Below, piece after piece: positions 52,364 through 61,352 of a stretch of 64,000 nucleotides of DNA. Source of the stretch: JBHJGS01 sp050331575 (GTDB taxonomy: Bacteria > Pseudomonadota > Alphaproteobacteria > Sphingomonadales > Rhodothalassiaceae). The translations under genes and the position numbers were made by a program. The stretch covers positions 41,335 to 105,334 of the forward strand of contig JBHJGS010000048.1 in NCBI GenBank assembly GCA_050331575.1, written 5' to 3'. Below the pieces are notes generated by a model. That model ran no database searches and was not told the origin of the DNA. It saw only the letters and a program-made list of their open reading frames with translations. Position 1 is the stretch's first letter. Every line of letters begins with the position of its first letter.

Positions 52364-53130
52364 CCGACGCTTAAGCCACCGTCGATCACCAATTCCGCGC
52401 CGTTGACAAAGGCAGATTCGTCGCTGGCGAGATAGAGAATGGCATAAGCGGCATCTTCGGGCCGGCCGATCCGCTTCATCGGATTGTGGCTGGCCAGAAC
52501 GCTCAACAGCTCCGGCCGGCTCATGCCCGGCGGTGCCGCCTTATCCAGGATCGCTGTGTCCAGAAACGCCGGATGGACCGAATTGCACCGCACGCCCAGC
52601 GCCTTTTGCGCGCATCGCAGCGCCACCGACTTGGTCAAATGCCGCACGCCCGCCTTTGCGACATTGTAAGACAGCATATTCGGCTGGGCGATGATGCCGG
52701 CAACCGAGGAGACATTGACGATCGACCCGCCCTGGGCTTACAGCGGCCCTAATGCATATTTGCAGCCGAAGAAGACGCTGTCCAAATCCACCGCCAGAAC
52801 ATGGCGCCATTCCTCAGTGGAGACTTTTTCCAGCGGGTTCATCACGCCGATGCCGGCATTGTTCACCAGCACGGACAAAGAGCCCATCGTCTTCACCGAC
52901 GCCTCGATGACCTCCGGCCAGCGCGCCTCATCGGCGACATCTTGCTGCAGCGCGCTCGCGCCTAAACGGTCTGCCGTGGCCTGCGCTGCCTGCTCATCGA
53001 TATCGGAAATAACCACCTGGGCGCCTTCGGCGATGAACAGTTCGGCCGTTTTGGCGCCGATCCCGGCGGCGCCGCCGGTGATCAGCGCGGTCTTGCCGGC
53101 CAAGCGGCCCTGGCGGTTTTGCTGCGTCAT
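52360..53130 (-). pseudogene. SDR family oxidoreductase broken by an in-frame stop
   Basis: The full-length gene would encode a 256-residue classical short-chain dehydrogenase: LITGGAAGIGAKTAELFIAE, VLVNNAGIGVMNPLEKVS, IVNVSSVAGIIAQPNMLSYN with YNVAK, and a C-terminal SDESAFVNGAELVIDGGLSV. A TAA at 52738-52740 interrupts it after KYALGPL; the frame is otherwise intact, and reading through gives the usual sequence (AQGGSIVNVSS) directly. A single base change (for example AAA or AAG to TAA needs one or two changes) accounts for it. It could also be a sequencing error. GGGGAAGGA precedes the ATG. Homologues act on steroid-like alcohols or cyclic alcohols; the substrate here is unknown. It is divergent from the first TonB-dependent receptor. 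Confidence 0.82.
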
Positions 53131-53382
53131 TGGTCCTTCCCCTTTCGTTGAACGGTGTGTTTGTGGACGCTTTTCTGCACCAAGGTGTCGCTCCTTTGCC
53201 ACCGCGTCAAAAAAAACCGCTGGATGCTGCGGCGCTGCTTGACGATGTGTTTGGCCTGCCGCAACACTGGGTGGCGAAAATGTGAAAATGCCGTGAAGCT
53301 GTTCATGCTGGCCCAGCCGGCGCACGGCATCCCTGTTTGGCATCGGTCAAGGCCCCGAAGAGGCCGGACCTGGGGAGGAAAA

Positions 53383-56241
53383 ATGACGGTAAAACGTGCG
53401 CTTATTGCGTCCACCGCTTTGACATCGATTTGGCTGGCGGCGGCGCCCGCGCAAGCACAAGAGGTCGCCCAGGAGATCGAGGTTGAGGAGTTGGTCGTGG
53501 TCGGCTCCTATATCCGCCGGCCCGATCAGGCCAATACCGCCTCACCCATCGAAGTCGTCGGCAATGAGGAATTGCAAGCGATCGGCGCCAGTACGGTGGC
53601 GGAACTGATCCAGACCTTGACCATTAATACAGGCTCTCAGAATAATCCTGACGCCTTTACCCAGAATTTTAGCACCGGGACGTCCAACATCAATTTGCGC
53701 GGCTTGGGCGTCGGCTCCACCCTGGTTCTGTTGAACGGCCGCCGGCAAGTGGTGTCCGGGGCCGCCACCGATGATGGCATCAATTTCGTTGATACCGCCT
53801 CGCTGGTGCCGCTGATCGCGGTGGACAATATCGAAATCCTGAAAGATGGCGGCGCGGCCCTTTACGGCACGGACGCCGTGGCCGGCGTGGTCAATTTCAA
53901 GACGCGCGACCGGTTCGAGGGGCTGGAGATCCGCGGCGAATATCAAGGCGCGGTGAATGGCGACGGCGACCAGACCGATTACCGGTTGGAAGTGATCGGC
54001 GGCGTGCAGACCGACCGCGCCTATGGCTGGGCGGCGGTCTCATATCTGGACCGCTCGCCGCTGACCACCTTGGAGCGGCGCCTGTCCTTCGATTCCATCA
54101 CCGAGCCGGGCGGGCCGATCGGGCCAGACGTATCCTCGATCGGCTCGCCGGGCACGTTCGTGCCCTTGTCCCGGCCTACCGTCGAACCGTTCGGCACCTT
54201 ATTCGATGCCTTGGTCGGTGCCGGCCAGGCGCCGCTGTTCGCCGACCCCAATTGCGGGGCCGGGGAGAATTCGATCCCGCCGGCAGGCATCCTGGGCTTT
54301 GGCATTCCGCCCGGCGTGGTGGGCCTGTGCCAGCTGGATTTCGGCGAATTCTTCAATTTGGTGCCGGAGGAAACCCGGCTGCAGGGCTATGGCAAGATCG
54401 GCTATGAGCTGACCGACACAATCGACTTCTTCGCGGAGTTGGGCTTCGCGCGAAACCGGGCGAACCGGAACAATTCGCCGACGTTCCCGATTCTGACGCC
54501 GCAGCTTGTCGCCGGCACCAATCCGTTCAATCCGTTCGGGGCGGATCTGATCTTCATCGGCCGCCCGATCGGCGAGGGCGAGCCGGTGGAAAGCGACCAT
54601 GACAGCGACACCTTCCGCTTCGTGGCCGGCTTTACCGGACAGTTCGGCGACAATTGGTTCTGGGACCTGTCCTTCACCCGCGCCCAGAATGATTTCACCG
54701 TGTCCGCCCGGGATGCCTTGGCCGACCGGTTCTTCGCGGCCTTGAGCGGCTTTGGCGGGGAGGCCTGCCCCGGGATCCTCTCCGGCGCGGCGCCGGGTGT
54801 GGGGCCGTGCAGCTATTTCAACCCGTTCGGCACCAAGCTGCTGGCCGGGCCAGGTGAAACGGTGATCGATCCGGTCACCGGTCAGCCGGTTCCGGTGGCG
54901 AATGATCCGGCCCTTGTGGAGGATTTCACCGCTTTCTCCTTGAGCCGGTTTGACTCCAATCTCACGGTGATCGACGCGGTCGTCTCCGGCACCTTCGACG
55001 GCGTGGTTGAGCTCCCCGGCGGCGCTCCGGGGATCGCCATCGGCTTTCAATACCGGGAAGAGACCTACGGCCTGGATGTCGACGAAAATTCCAATAGCGG
55101 AAATTTCCTGTTCCTGAGCGGGGCTGGGACCTCAATCGGCGATTTCGGCGCGACCCGGGACATTTTCGCCGGCTTCGGCGAATTGCTAATCCCGGCGTTT
55201 GATTGGCTGGAGATCCAGGCCGCAGTGCGCGTGGAGAATGTCGAAGGCGTCGACACCACGGTCGACCCCAAGGTCTCCGCCTTGATCACGCCGCTGGACA
55301 ATCTGTCGATCCGCGGCTCCTGGGGCACCTCGTTCCGCGCGCCGTCGATCTTTCAGCTTGAAAGCGAGGGCATCGTGACCTTGGCGCAGCTGTTTGATCC
55401 GCTGGTCGGCAACACCGCCTTCCTGGCCAATTTCACCCTCGGCAATCCGGATCTGGAACCGGAGGAATCGCGCGCCTTCAATATCGGCGTGACCTATGAG
55501 CCGATCGAGGCGCTGACGCTCAGCTTCGACTATTGGAATTTCGAATTCGAAGATGTCATCGTCCAGACCAACGCTCAGTCGCTGCTGCTGGAGGCGGGCG
55601 AGATCTTGGAGGCGACCGGCGATCCTTCGGCCCTGTTCAATCCGGCCGTGTTCGTGCGGCCCTTGGGGGCGGCCCTTCCGCTCTTGTCGCAGGTCAATAC
55701 CCAGTTCGTGAATGCCGACAGTATCGAGACCTCCGGGTTCGATTTCAGCGCGCGCTATGAGGTGGACACAGATGTTGGCTTGTTCGCCCCGAGCTTCCAG
55801 GGCACCTACATCTTGAACTATGACGTGTTCGACCCCTCCTTGGGCGAAGAGATCGACGGCGAGGGCAATCGCAACTTCACGAATATCGGCGACCCGACAC
55901 CGCGGTTGCGCTTCAATGCCGGGCTCAACTGGTTATGGGGCATTCATTCCGCCAATGTGTTCGTGCGCTATATCGGCGGCTTCGATGATGACCAGTTGGA
56001 CCCGACGATCGCGATGTTCGGGGTGGAGAATGGCTTTGTCGACAGCCAGACCACACTGGATGTGCAGTACAATATCGCGCTGAGCGATTTTGTGGCCGTC
56101 GATGAACTCGTCTTCACTGTCGGATCCACCAATATCACCAATGAGGACCCGCCCTTCGTGAACACCAATGGCGGCTTTGAAAGCCGGGTGCACGATCCGC
56201 GCGGACGGTTGGTCTATGTACAACTCCGGCTCGGCTTTTAG
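53383..56241 (+). CDS. TonB-dependent receptor (first of tandem pair)
   Basis: A 952-residue outer-membrane receptor. Signal peptide 1-26 (AAAPAQA-Q), a likely TonB box in EELVVVGSYI, plug domain (NINLRGLGVGSTLVLLNGRR, NIEILKDGGAALYGTDAVAG) and a beta barrel ending in YVQLRLGF with the terminal aromatic. The extracellular loops hold paired Cys (for example CPGILSGAAPGVGPCSYF). The ligand is not readable from sequence. GGGGAGGAAAA precedes the ATG at 53383. It is followed after 42 nt by a paralogue, and both may be energised by the TonB system at 22-27 kb. Confidence 0.92.
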   Translation: MTVKRALIASTALTSIWLAAAPAQAQEVAQEIEVEELVVVGSYIRRPDQANTASPIEVVGNEELQAIGASTVAELIQTLTINTGSQNNPDAFTQNFSTGTSNINLRGLGVGSTLVLLNGRRQVVSGAATDDGINFVDTASLVPLIAVDNIEILKDGGAALYGTDAVAGVVNFKTRDRFEGLEIRGEYQGAVNGDGDQTDYRLEVIGGVQTDRAYGWAAVSYLDRSPLTTLERRLSFDSITEPGGPIGPDVSSIGSPGTFVPLSRPTVEPFGTLFDALVGAGQAPLFADPNCGAGENSIPPAGILGFGIPPGVVGLCQLDFGEFFNLVPEETRLQGYGKIGYELTDTIDFFAELGFARNRANRNNSPTFPILTPQLVAGTNPFNPFGADLIFIGRPIGEGEPVESDHDSDTFRFVAGFTGQFGDNWFWDLSFTRAQNDFTVSARDALADRFFAALSGFGGEACPGILSGAAPGVGPCSYFNPFGTKLLAGPGETVIDPVTGQPVPVANDPALVEDFTAFSLSRFDSNLTVIDAVVSGTFDGVVELPGGAPGIAIGFQYREETYGLDVDENSNSGNFLFLSGAGTSIGDFGATRDIFAGFGELLIPAFDWLEIQAAVRVENVEGVDTTVDPKVSALITPLDNLSIRGSWGTSFRAPSIFQLESEGIVTLAQLFDPLVGNTAFLANFTLGNPDLEPEESRAFNIGVTYEPIEALTLSFDYWNFEFEDVIVQTNAQSLLLEAGEILEATGDPSALFNPAVFVRPLGAALPLLSQVNTQFVNADSIETSGFDFSARYEVDTDVGLFAPSFQGTYILNYDVFDPSLGEEIDGEGNRNFTNIGDPTPRLRFNAGLNWLWGIHSANVFVRYIGGFDDDQLDPTIAMFGVENGFVDSQTTLDVQYNIALSDFVAVDELVFTVGSTNITNEDPPFVNTNGGFESRVHDPRGRLVYVQLRLGF

Positions 56242-56283
56242 GCGGTCGGCTGCGAACAAGAAAAAATCATGTTGGGGAAGGTA

Positions 56284-59200
56284 ATGTCGACTCGTTCCGT
56301 TTTGAAATTCAGCACCGCGCTTGTGTCTGCGCTCATTCCCACCGCCGCGGCCCTGGGCCAGACCGCGGCCCCCGTCATCGCCGAACAAGACGCGGTGGAG
56401 GAACTGGTGGTCACCGGGACCTTCCTGCGCCGGAAGCAGCAGGCGACGACGCCGACGCCGATCACCATCGTCGGCCAGCAGGATCTGCGCGACATCGGGG
56501 CCGCCGACATTGCCGACCTGATCAACACCCTGCCAAACAATTTCGGCTCGGAAAATTTCAATGACGCTTTCACCCAAAATCTGAACCGCGGCACCGAAAG
56601 CATCAATCTGCGCGGTCTGGGCGTGTCCTCCACCTTGGTGCTGTTGAACAACAAGCGGCAGGTCACCTCTGCAGCGCCGACCGACAGCGGGCTGAATTTC
56701 GTCGACACCGCCTCACTGGTGCCGCTGATCGCCATTGACCGGGTGGAAATTCTGGAAGGCGGCGCCTCGCCGATCTACGGCACCGATGCGGTCGCCGGGG
56801 TGGTCAATTTCATCACCCGGGAGAATTTCGAAGGCCTGGAACTGCGCGCGGAGTATCAGGCCAATGCCGGCGGGGCCGGCCAGGACGAGTTCCTGCTGCA
56901 AGGCATCTGGGGCGCTCAGGGCGACCGCTCCAGCTTGATTGTTGCTGCCAGCTATCTGGACCGCACGCCCCTGACCACCCGTGAGCAGGATCTGCGGCCG
57001 GAGGCGTTTCAGGGCATCGGCGGTCTGTCGATCTCCACCGCCACCGCGCAGCCGCCGAACATCCTGCTCGGGGCCCTGCCGGGCGCGTTCGACCCGACCC
57101 AGCTTGCCATCGCGGGCATGTTCGCTCCGGAATATCTGCCCTTCGCCCTGCCCGGGCCGGACGGCGCCCCGGCGATCAATCCGGAGACCGGCCTGCCCTT
57201 CACCACCTTCGATCCGGTCACCGGGCTGCCGGTTCCGGCAGGCGCGCCGGGAGGCCTGTTGCTGGCCGGCGGCGGCGTCGGCAATCCCGGCGTGGTGGCC
57301 GTGAACAGCGGCATCGACGGCATCTTGTCGCCGGCCTCGCAGTTCCCGGATCCCCTGTGCGGGCCGACGGCAGCGTTCGAAGACGATATTGTGCTGAACA
57401 GCATCACCGATGTGCCCAATCCCAATGGCAGCACGGTGGTGGCGGGGCGCTGCGAATATGATTTCGCGCGCTTCTTCAACCTGGTGCCGGATGAAACGCG
57501 GCTGCAGGGCTATGCGCAGTTCAATTATGAACTGACCGAGACCATGGAATTTTTCGGGGAATTCTCCTATGCCCGCAACCGCGTGCTTAATCAGGTGTCG
57601 AACTTTCCGATCACCACGCCGCTGACAATTCTGGGGCCTGGCACCCCGCTTGTGCCGGAGACCGCGGTCAATCCGGTGACCGGCCTATTGCCGGCGGTCA
57701 ATCCGTTCAACCCGACCTTCCAGGACATTCTGTTCATCGGCCGCAGCCCGGGCATCGGCCAGGTCGATGATTTCTTCACCAATGAGGCCAACCCCAACAC
57801 GGTCAGCCACAACACCTTTCGGGTGGTCGCCGGCTTGCGCGGGGAGATCGCCGGCTCCTGGAGCTATGAGGTCAGCTATCTTCGCGGCATTAATGACTTT
57901 CTGCTGACCAGCTCTGACGGCCTGGCCAGCCAGACCCAGGAGGCGCTGGTCGGCCTTGGCGGCGCGAACTGTAATGTCGCCACGGGCATCCCCGGCGTTG
58001 GTCCCTGCTTTTTCTACAACCCGTTCGGCAGCGGCGCCCTGGCCGATCCCAATGCGGTGGCGCCGGTGTTCCTGTCTGACGGGTCGCCGCTGATCAATCC
58101 GGAAACGGGGGCCCAGGTCACCGCACCCGTGCGCAACAGCCAAGAGGTGCTCGACTTCATCGTCGGCGAGGTGACGTTCGACAGCGACAGCGACTTGACC
58201 GTGATCGACGCCATTGTCGGCGGCGAACTGTTTGATCTGCCGGGTGGGCCGGTCTTCGTGGAAGGCGGTTTCCAGTTCCGCAACGAACGCCTGGCCCAGG
58301 ATGCCGACGACAATACCAATGCCGGCAATTTCCTGTTCATCAGCGCGGGTATCGCCGATTTCGATCAGAGCCGCGACACCTATGCCGGCTTCTTCAAGAT
58401 CGATGCGCCGATCTTTGACAATCTGCAGCTGGAAGCGGCGGTGCGCTACGAGAATATCGACTTCACCGGCGACACCGTCGATCCCTCGGTGGCGATCCGC
58501 TATGAGCCGTTCGACTTTCTGTCGATCCGCGGCTCCTGGGGGACCTCGTTCCGCGCGCCATCCTTGTTCCAGCAGTTCGGCTCGCAGACGACATTGGTCT
58601 CGGTGGTCGATCCGATCGACGGCAGCCAGCCGTTCATCGCCGTCAACACCAGCGGCAATACCGATCTCAATCCGGAAGAATCCACCGCCTATAACGCCGG
58701 CATCACCCTGGAGCCGCTGGAGGGCCTGGAGATCAGCCTGGACTATTTCCGCTTTGAGTTCGAAGATCTGGTGTTGCAGCAGTCGCCGGAATCCGTGGCG
58801 CTGATGGCGTTGACACAAAATCCGGACACCGGCGTCATCCCGGGGGTGGTGGAACGCGGCCCGACCGGCGGGCTCAGCTTCATCGCCACGCAATATATCA
58901 ATACCGCCTTCCTCGACACCGACGGCTTTGATTTCTCGCTGAACTATCTGCGTGACACACAGTTCGGCATTTTCGGGGCCAGCTTCAACGGCACCTATGT
59001 CAACAGCTATGAGGCGCCGGTCGGGCCGGGTGGCTCAACCGTGGATCTGGTCGACCGCCGCAACTCCCTGAACTTCTTCGCACCGGTGCCCAATCTGCGC
59101 TTCAACGCCAGCACCAGCTATGCCAATGGCGGCCATTCCGGCGTGGTGTTCGTGCGCTATATCGATAGTTTCATCGATGATCAGAATTGCGGCGGCGGCG

Positions 59201-59484
59201 ACACTCCGGAGGATTTTGTCGGCTCCGAACTGGTCGGTGACGGCTTCAGCGTCTGCCCGGCCGGGTTCGACTTTTTTGAGATCGACCGGCAGGTCACCGT
59301 CGATGCGCAATACACCTACGAGTTCGAACCGTTCGGCATTCTGCAAGGGGCGGCGATCTCGGTAGGCGCGATCAATCTGTTTGACAATCTGCCGCCATTC
59401 ATCAACTCCGATGGCGGTTTTGAAACCCGCACCCACGACCCGCGTGGCCGCATGGTTTATGTGAGACTGCAGGCGAGCTTCTGA
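56284..59484 (+). CDS. TonB-dependent receptor (second of tandem pair)
   Basis: A 1066-residue paralogue of the preceding receptor with the same plan: signal peptide, TonB-box-like EELVVTGTFLRRK, plug (ESINLRGLGVSSTLVLLNNK, RVEILEGGASPIYGTDAVAG), 22-strand-type barrel and C-terminal YVRLQASF. It is about 110 residues longer, mainly from a Gly/Pro/Phe-rich extracellular insertion near residues 260-375. Cys pairs occur in loops (DQNCGGGDT with FSVCPAG). GGGGAAGG precedes the ATG at 56284; an ATG at 56269 is possible. Likely co-transcribed with the first receptor. Confidence 0.92.
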   Translation: MSTRSVLKFSTALVSALIPTAAALGQTAAPVIAEQDAVEELVVTGTFLRRKQQATTPTPITIVGQQDLRDIGAADIADLINTLPNNFGSENFNDAFTQNLNRGTESINLRGLGVSSTLVLLNNKRQVTSAAPTDSGLNFVDTASLVPLIAIDRVEILEGGASPIYGTDAVAGVVNFITRENFEGLELRAEYQANAGGAGQDEFLLQGIWGAQGDRSSLIVAASYLDRTPLTTREQDLRPEAFQGIGGLSISTATAQPPNILLGALPGAFDPTQLAIAGMFAPEYLPFALPGPDGAPAINPETGLPFTTFDPVTGLPVPAGAPGGLLLAGGGVGNPGVVAVNSGIDGILSPASQFPDPLCGPTAAFEDDIVLNSITDVPNPNGSTVVAGRCEYDFARFFNLVPDETRLQGYAQFNYELTETMEFFGEFSYARNRVLNQVSNFPITTPLTILGPGTPLVPETAVNPVTGLLPAVNPFNPTFQDILFIGRSPGIGQVDDFFTNEANPNTVSHNTFRVVAGLRGEIAGSWSYEVSYLRGINDFLLTSSDGLASQTQEALVGLGGANCNVATGIPGVGPCFFYNPFGSGALADPNAVAPVFLSDGSPLINPETGAQVTAPVRNSQEVLDFIVGEVTFDSDSDLTVIDAIVGGELFDLPGGPVFVEGGFQFRNERLAQDADDNTNAGNFLFISAGIADFDQSRDTYAGFFKIDAPIFDNLQLEAAVRYENIDFTGDTVDPSVAIRYEPFDFLSIRGSWGTSFRAPSLFQQFGSQTTLVSVVDPIDGSQPFIAVNTSGNTDLNPEESTAYNAGITLEPLEGLEISLDYFRFEFEDLVLQQSPESVALMALTQNPDTGVIPGVVERGPTGGLSFIATQYINTAFLDTDGFDFSLNYLRDTQFGIFGASFNGTYVNSYEAPVGPGGSTVDLVDRRNSLNFFAPVPNLRFNASTSYANGGHSGVVFVRYIDSFIDDQNCGGGDTPEDFVGSELVGDGFSVCPAGFDFFEIDRQVTVDAQYTYEFEPFGILQGAAISVGAINLFDNLPPFINSDGGFETRTHDPRGRMVYVRLQASF

Positions 59485-59522
59485 GCCCACTGCAGCGGTC
59501 CGGGGCGGCCGCCTGGGCTTAT

Positions 59523-59592
59523 CCCCCGGGAATCAGCCCCCGGGAATCAGCCCCCGGGGATCAGCCCCTCGAAATCAGCCCCCGGCGATCAG
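59523..59592. repeat. Five 14-bp tandem repeats spanning the engB stop
   Basis: Units CCCCCGGGAATCAG (59523), CCCCCGGGAATCAG (59537), CCCCCGGGGATCAG (59551), CCCCTCGAAATCAG (59565) and CCCCCGGCGATCAG (59579). The last two overlap the 3' end of engB, whose stop (59575-59577) lies in the fourth unit. It looks like outward duplication of the gene's 3' end. Confidence 0.92.
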
Positions 59593-60228
59593 TGCTGCCA
59601 CGGTGGCGCGGGCCGCAGCGATGCCCCAGCCCTTCTCAGCGGAGGTGGCCAGCAGCTCCGGGTGGCAGGCGGGATTCTTCAAGGTGCCGGCGCGCACCTG
59701 CTGGGCGATGCTATCCCGCTGCGGCCCCTTCAGCTTGTCCAGCTTGGTCAGCACCAGCTGATAGCTGACCGCTGCAGTATCCAGCATGGCCATCATCTCG
59801 CGGTCGTTGGGCTTTAGGCCGTGGCGGCTGTCGACCAGCAGGAACACCCGCTTCAGCCCGGCCCGACCGCGCAGATACGCGGTCATCAGTTCGGTCCAGC
59901 GGTCCACCTGGCTCTTCGCCACGCGGGCATAGCCATAGCCCGGCAGATCGACCAGCCAAGCCTGGCCGCCCAGATCGAAATAATTGATCTCCTGCGTGCG
60001 GCCGGGGGTGTTGGAGGTGCGCGCCAGCGTCTTGCGCCCGGTCATGGCATTGACCAGCGAGGATTTGCCGACATTGGAGCGGCCGGCGAAGGCGATCTCC
60101 GGCCGGTCCGCCGGGGGCAAGCCGTCCAGCGCCACCACGCCCTTCACAAAGCGGCAGGGCCCGGCGAACAGGCGCCGGCCGGCCTCCTCGAACGCGGCCT
60201 CGGCGGCCGGCGGGTCGATCTCATCCAT
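59575..60228 (-). CDS. engB: Ribosome biogenesis GTP-binding protein EngB (YsxC/YihA)
   Basis: A 217-residue GTPase needed for large ribosomal subunit assembly. G1 is AGRSNVGKSSLVNAM, G3 DLPGYGYARV, G4 LTKLDKLK and G5 TSAEKGWG. The N-terminal ~25-residue acidic extension (DPPAAEAAFEEAG) precedes the core. The ATG at 60228 overlaps the hemW stop (TGATG); a GTG one codon earlier is possible. The final residues LIAGG and the stop lie in a 14-bp tandem repeat. Confidence 0.93.
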   Translation of the reverse strand: MDEIDPPAAEAAFEEAGRRLFAGPCRFVKGVVALDGLPPADRPEIAFAGRSNVGKSSLVNAMTGRKTLARTSNTPGRTQEINYFDLGGQAWLVDLPGYGYARVAKSQVDRWTELMTAYLRGRAGLKRVFLLVDSRHGLKPNDREMMAMLDTAAVSYQLVLTKLDKLKGPQRDSIAQQVRAGTLKNPACHPELLATSAEKGWGIAAARATVAALIAGG

Positions 60229-61352
60229 CACGCGATCAAGCGGTTGGCCAGCCCGTCGGTCAAGAGCCGAGCGTGCGCCGGCACGATCAGTCGATCCTCG
60301 ACGATGGCGATCAGCCCATCTGCGGCCAAGCGCGCAACCATGTCGGGATCCAACACCGCCTCGATCTGATGGTCCAACACCAGCCCTTCGGTCTGGCGCA
60401 GCCCCATCAGCACCCGCTCCACGGCCCGGCTATGGGCCGGCAGCGGCGTTTCGCTGATCCCCGCCCCGCCGGCGGCCACGCTGGCCAGCCAGTCGGCCGG
60501 GGTCTTCAAGGCATATGTGGCGGTCCAGCCGCCATCGCCCGTGGGCAGCCGGCCATGCGCGCCCGGGCCCAGTCCCAGATAGGGCCGCCCTTGCCAATAG
60601 CCCTGATTATGCACCGAGCGTGCCTGACCCCGCGCATGATTGGAAACTTCATAGGCCGGCAGCCCGGCTTGGGCGGTTTCCTCCTGCGTGATCTTGTAAA
60701 GATCGGCCGCCCGATCCTCATCCATCGGGCTGAAGCGGCCGCGCCGGGTCTGGGCATCGAAGGCGGTGCCGGGCTCCACGGTCAATTGATAGGCGGCCAG
60801 ATGATCCGGTTGCCAAGCCAGCGCCTCGTGTAGCTCCCCCCGCCAGTCCGCCGCGCGCTGCTCGGGCAGGGCATAGATCAGATCGATGCTCACCGACGCA
60901 AAGGCGGCGCGCGCTCGCTCATAGGCCGCGTGGGCCTCGGCGGCGGAGTGCCAGCGCCCCAAGAACTGCAGCTGGTCATCGCGCAGGCTCTGCACGCCCA
61001 GCGACAGCCGATTGACCCCGGCCTCGGCAAAAGCACCGAAACGGTCCGCCTCCGCAGACGTGGGATTGGCCTCCAGCGTGATCTCAAGCGGGTCCTCGAC
61101 CGGCCAGATGCGCCGCGCCAGGGCGATCAGATCGGCGACCAGTTGCGGGTCCATCAGGCTTGGCGTGCCGCCGCCGAAATAGATGGACGCCAGGGTCAGA
61201 TCCGGCCAGCGCGCGGCACAGCGCATCATCGCCGCGGGTAGCGCCTCCCCCCACGCAAGCGGCGCGGCCGAGCGTGCCCGATAGACGTTGAAGTCGCAAT
61301 ACGGGCAGATGGCTTCGCAATAGGGCCAATGGATGTAAAGCCCCGACCTCAC
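60228..61352 (-). CDS. hemW: Radical SAM heme chaperone HemW (coproporphyrinogen III oxidase-like)
   Basis: A 374-residue radical SAM protein related to HemN. The cluster-binding CxxxCxxC is in YCEAICPYCDF (Cys 12, 16, 19), with SIYFGGGTPSLM and ITLEANPTSAE following, and a HemN C-terminal domain after residue 300. HemW proteins bind heme and insert it into respiratory enzymes rather than oxidising coproporphyrinogen. The GTG start overlaps the glyS stop as GTGA, and the stop overlaps engB, so glyS-hemW-engB form one operon. Confidence 0.92.
   Translation of the reverse strand: MRSGLYIHWPYCEAICPYCDFNVYRARSAAPLAWGEALPAAMMRCAARWPDLTLASIYFGGGTPSLMDPQLVADLIALARRIWPVEDPLEITLEANPTSAEADRFGAFAEAGVNRLSLGVQSLRDDQLQFLGRWHSAAEAHAAYERARAAFASVSIDLIYALPEQRAADWRGELHEALAWQPDHLAAYQLTVEPGTAFDAQTRRGRFSPMDEDRAADLYKITQEETAQAGLPAYEVSNHARGQARSVHNQGYWQGRPYLGLGPGAHGRLPTGDGGWTATYALKTPADWLASVAAGGAGISETPLPAHSRAVERVLMGLRQTEGLVLDHQIEAVLDPDMVARLAADGLIAIVEDRLIVPAHARLLTDGLANRLIA

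Noticed and set aside
52360..52677. Separate small SDR-like gene
   Set aside because: It is the same frame as the SDR fragment upstream; the two are one gene split by a single stop codon.
59523..59592. Possible CRISPR array
   Set aside because: Units are 14 bp and directly adjacent with no spacers, so it is a simple tandem repeat.
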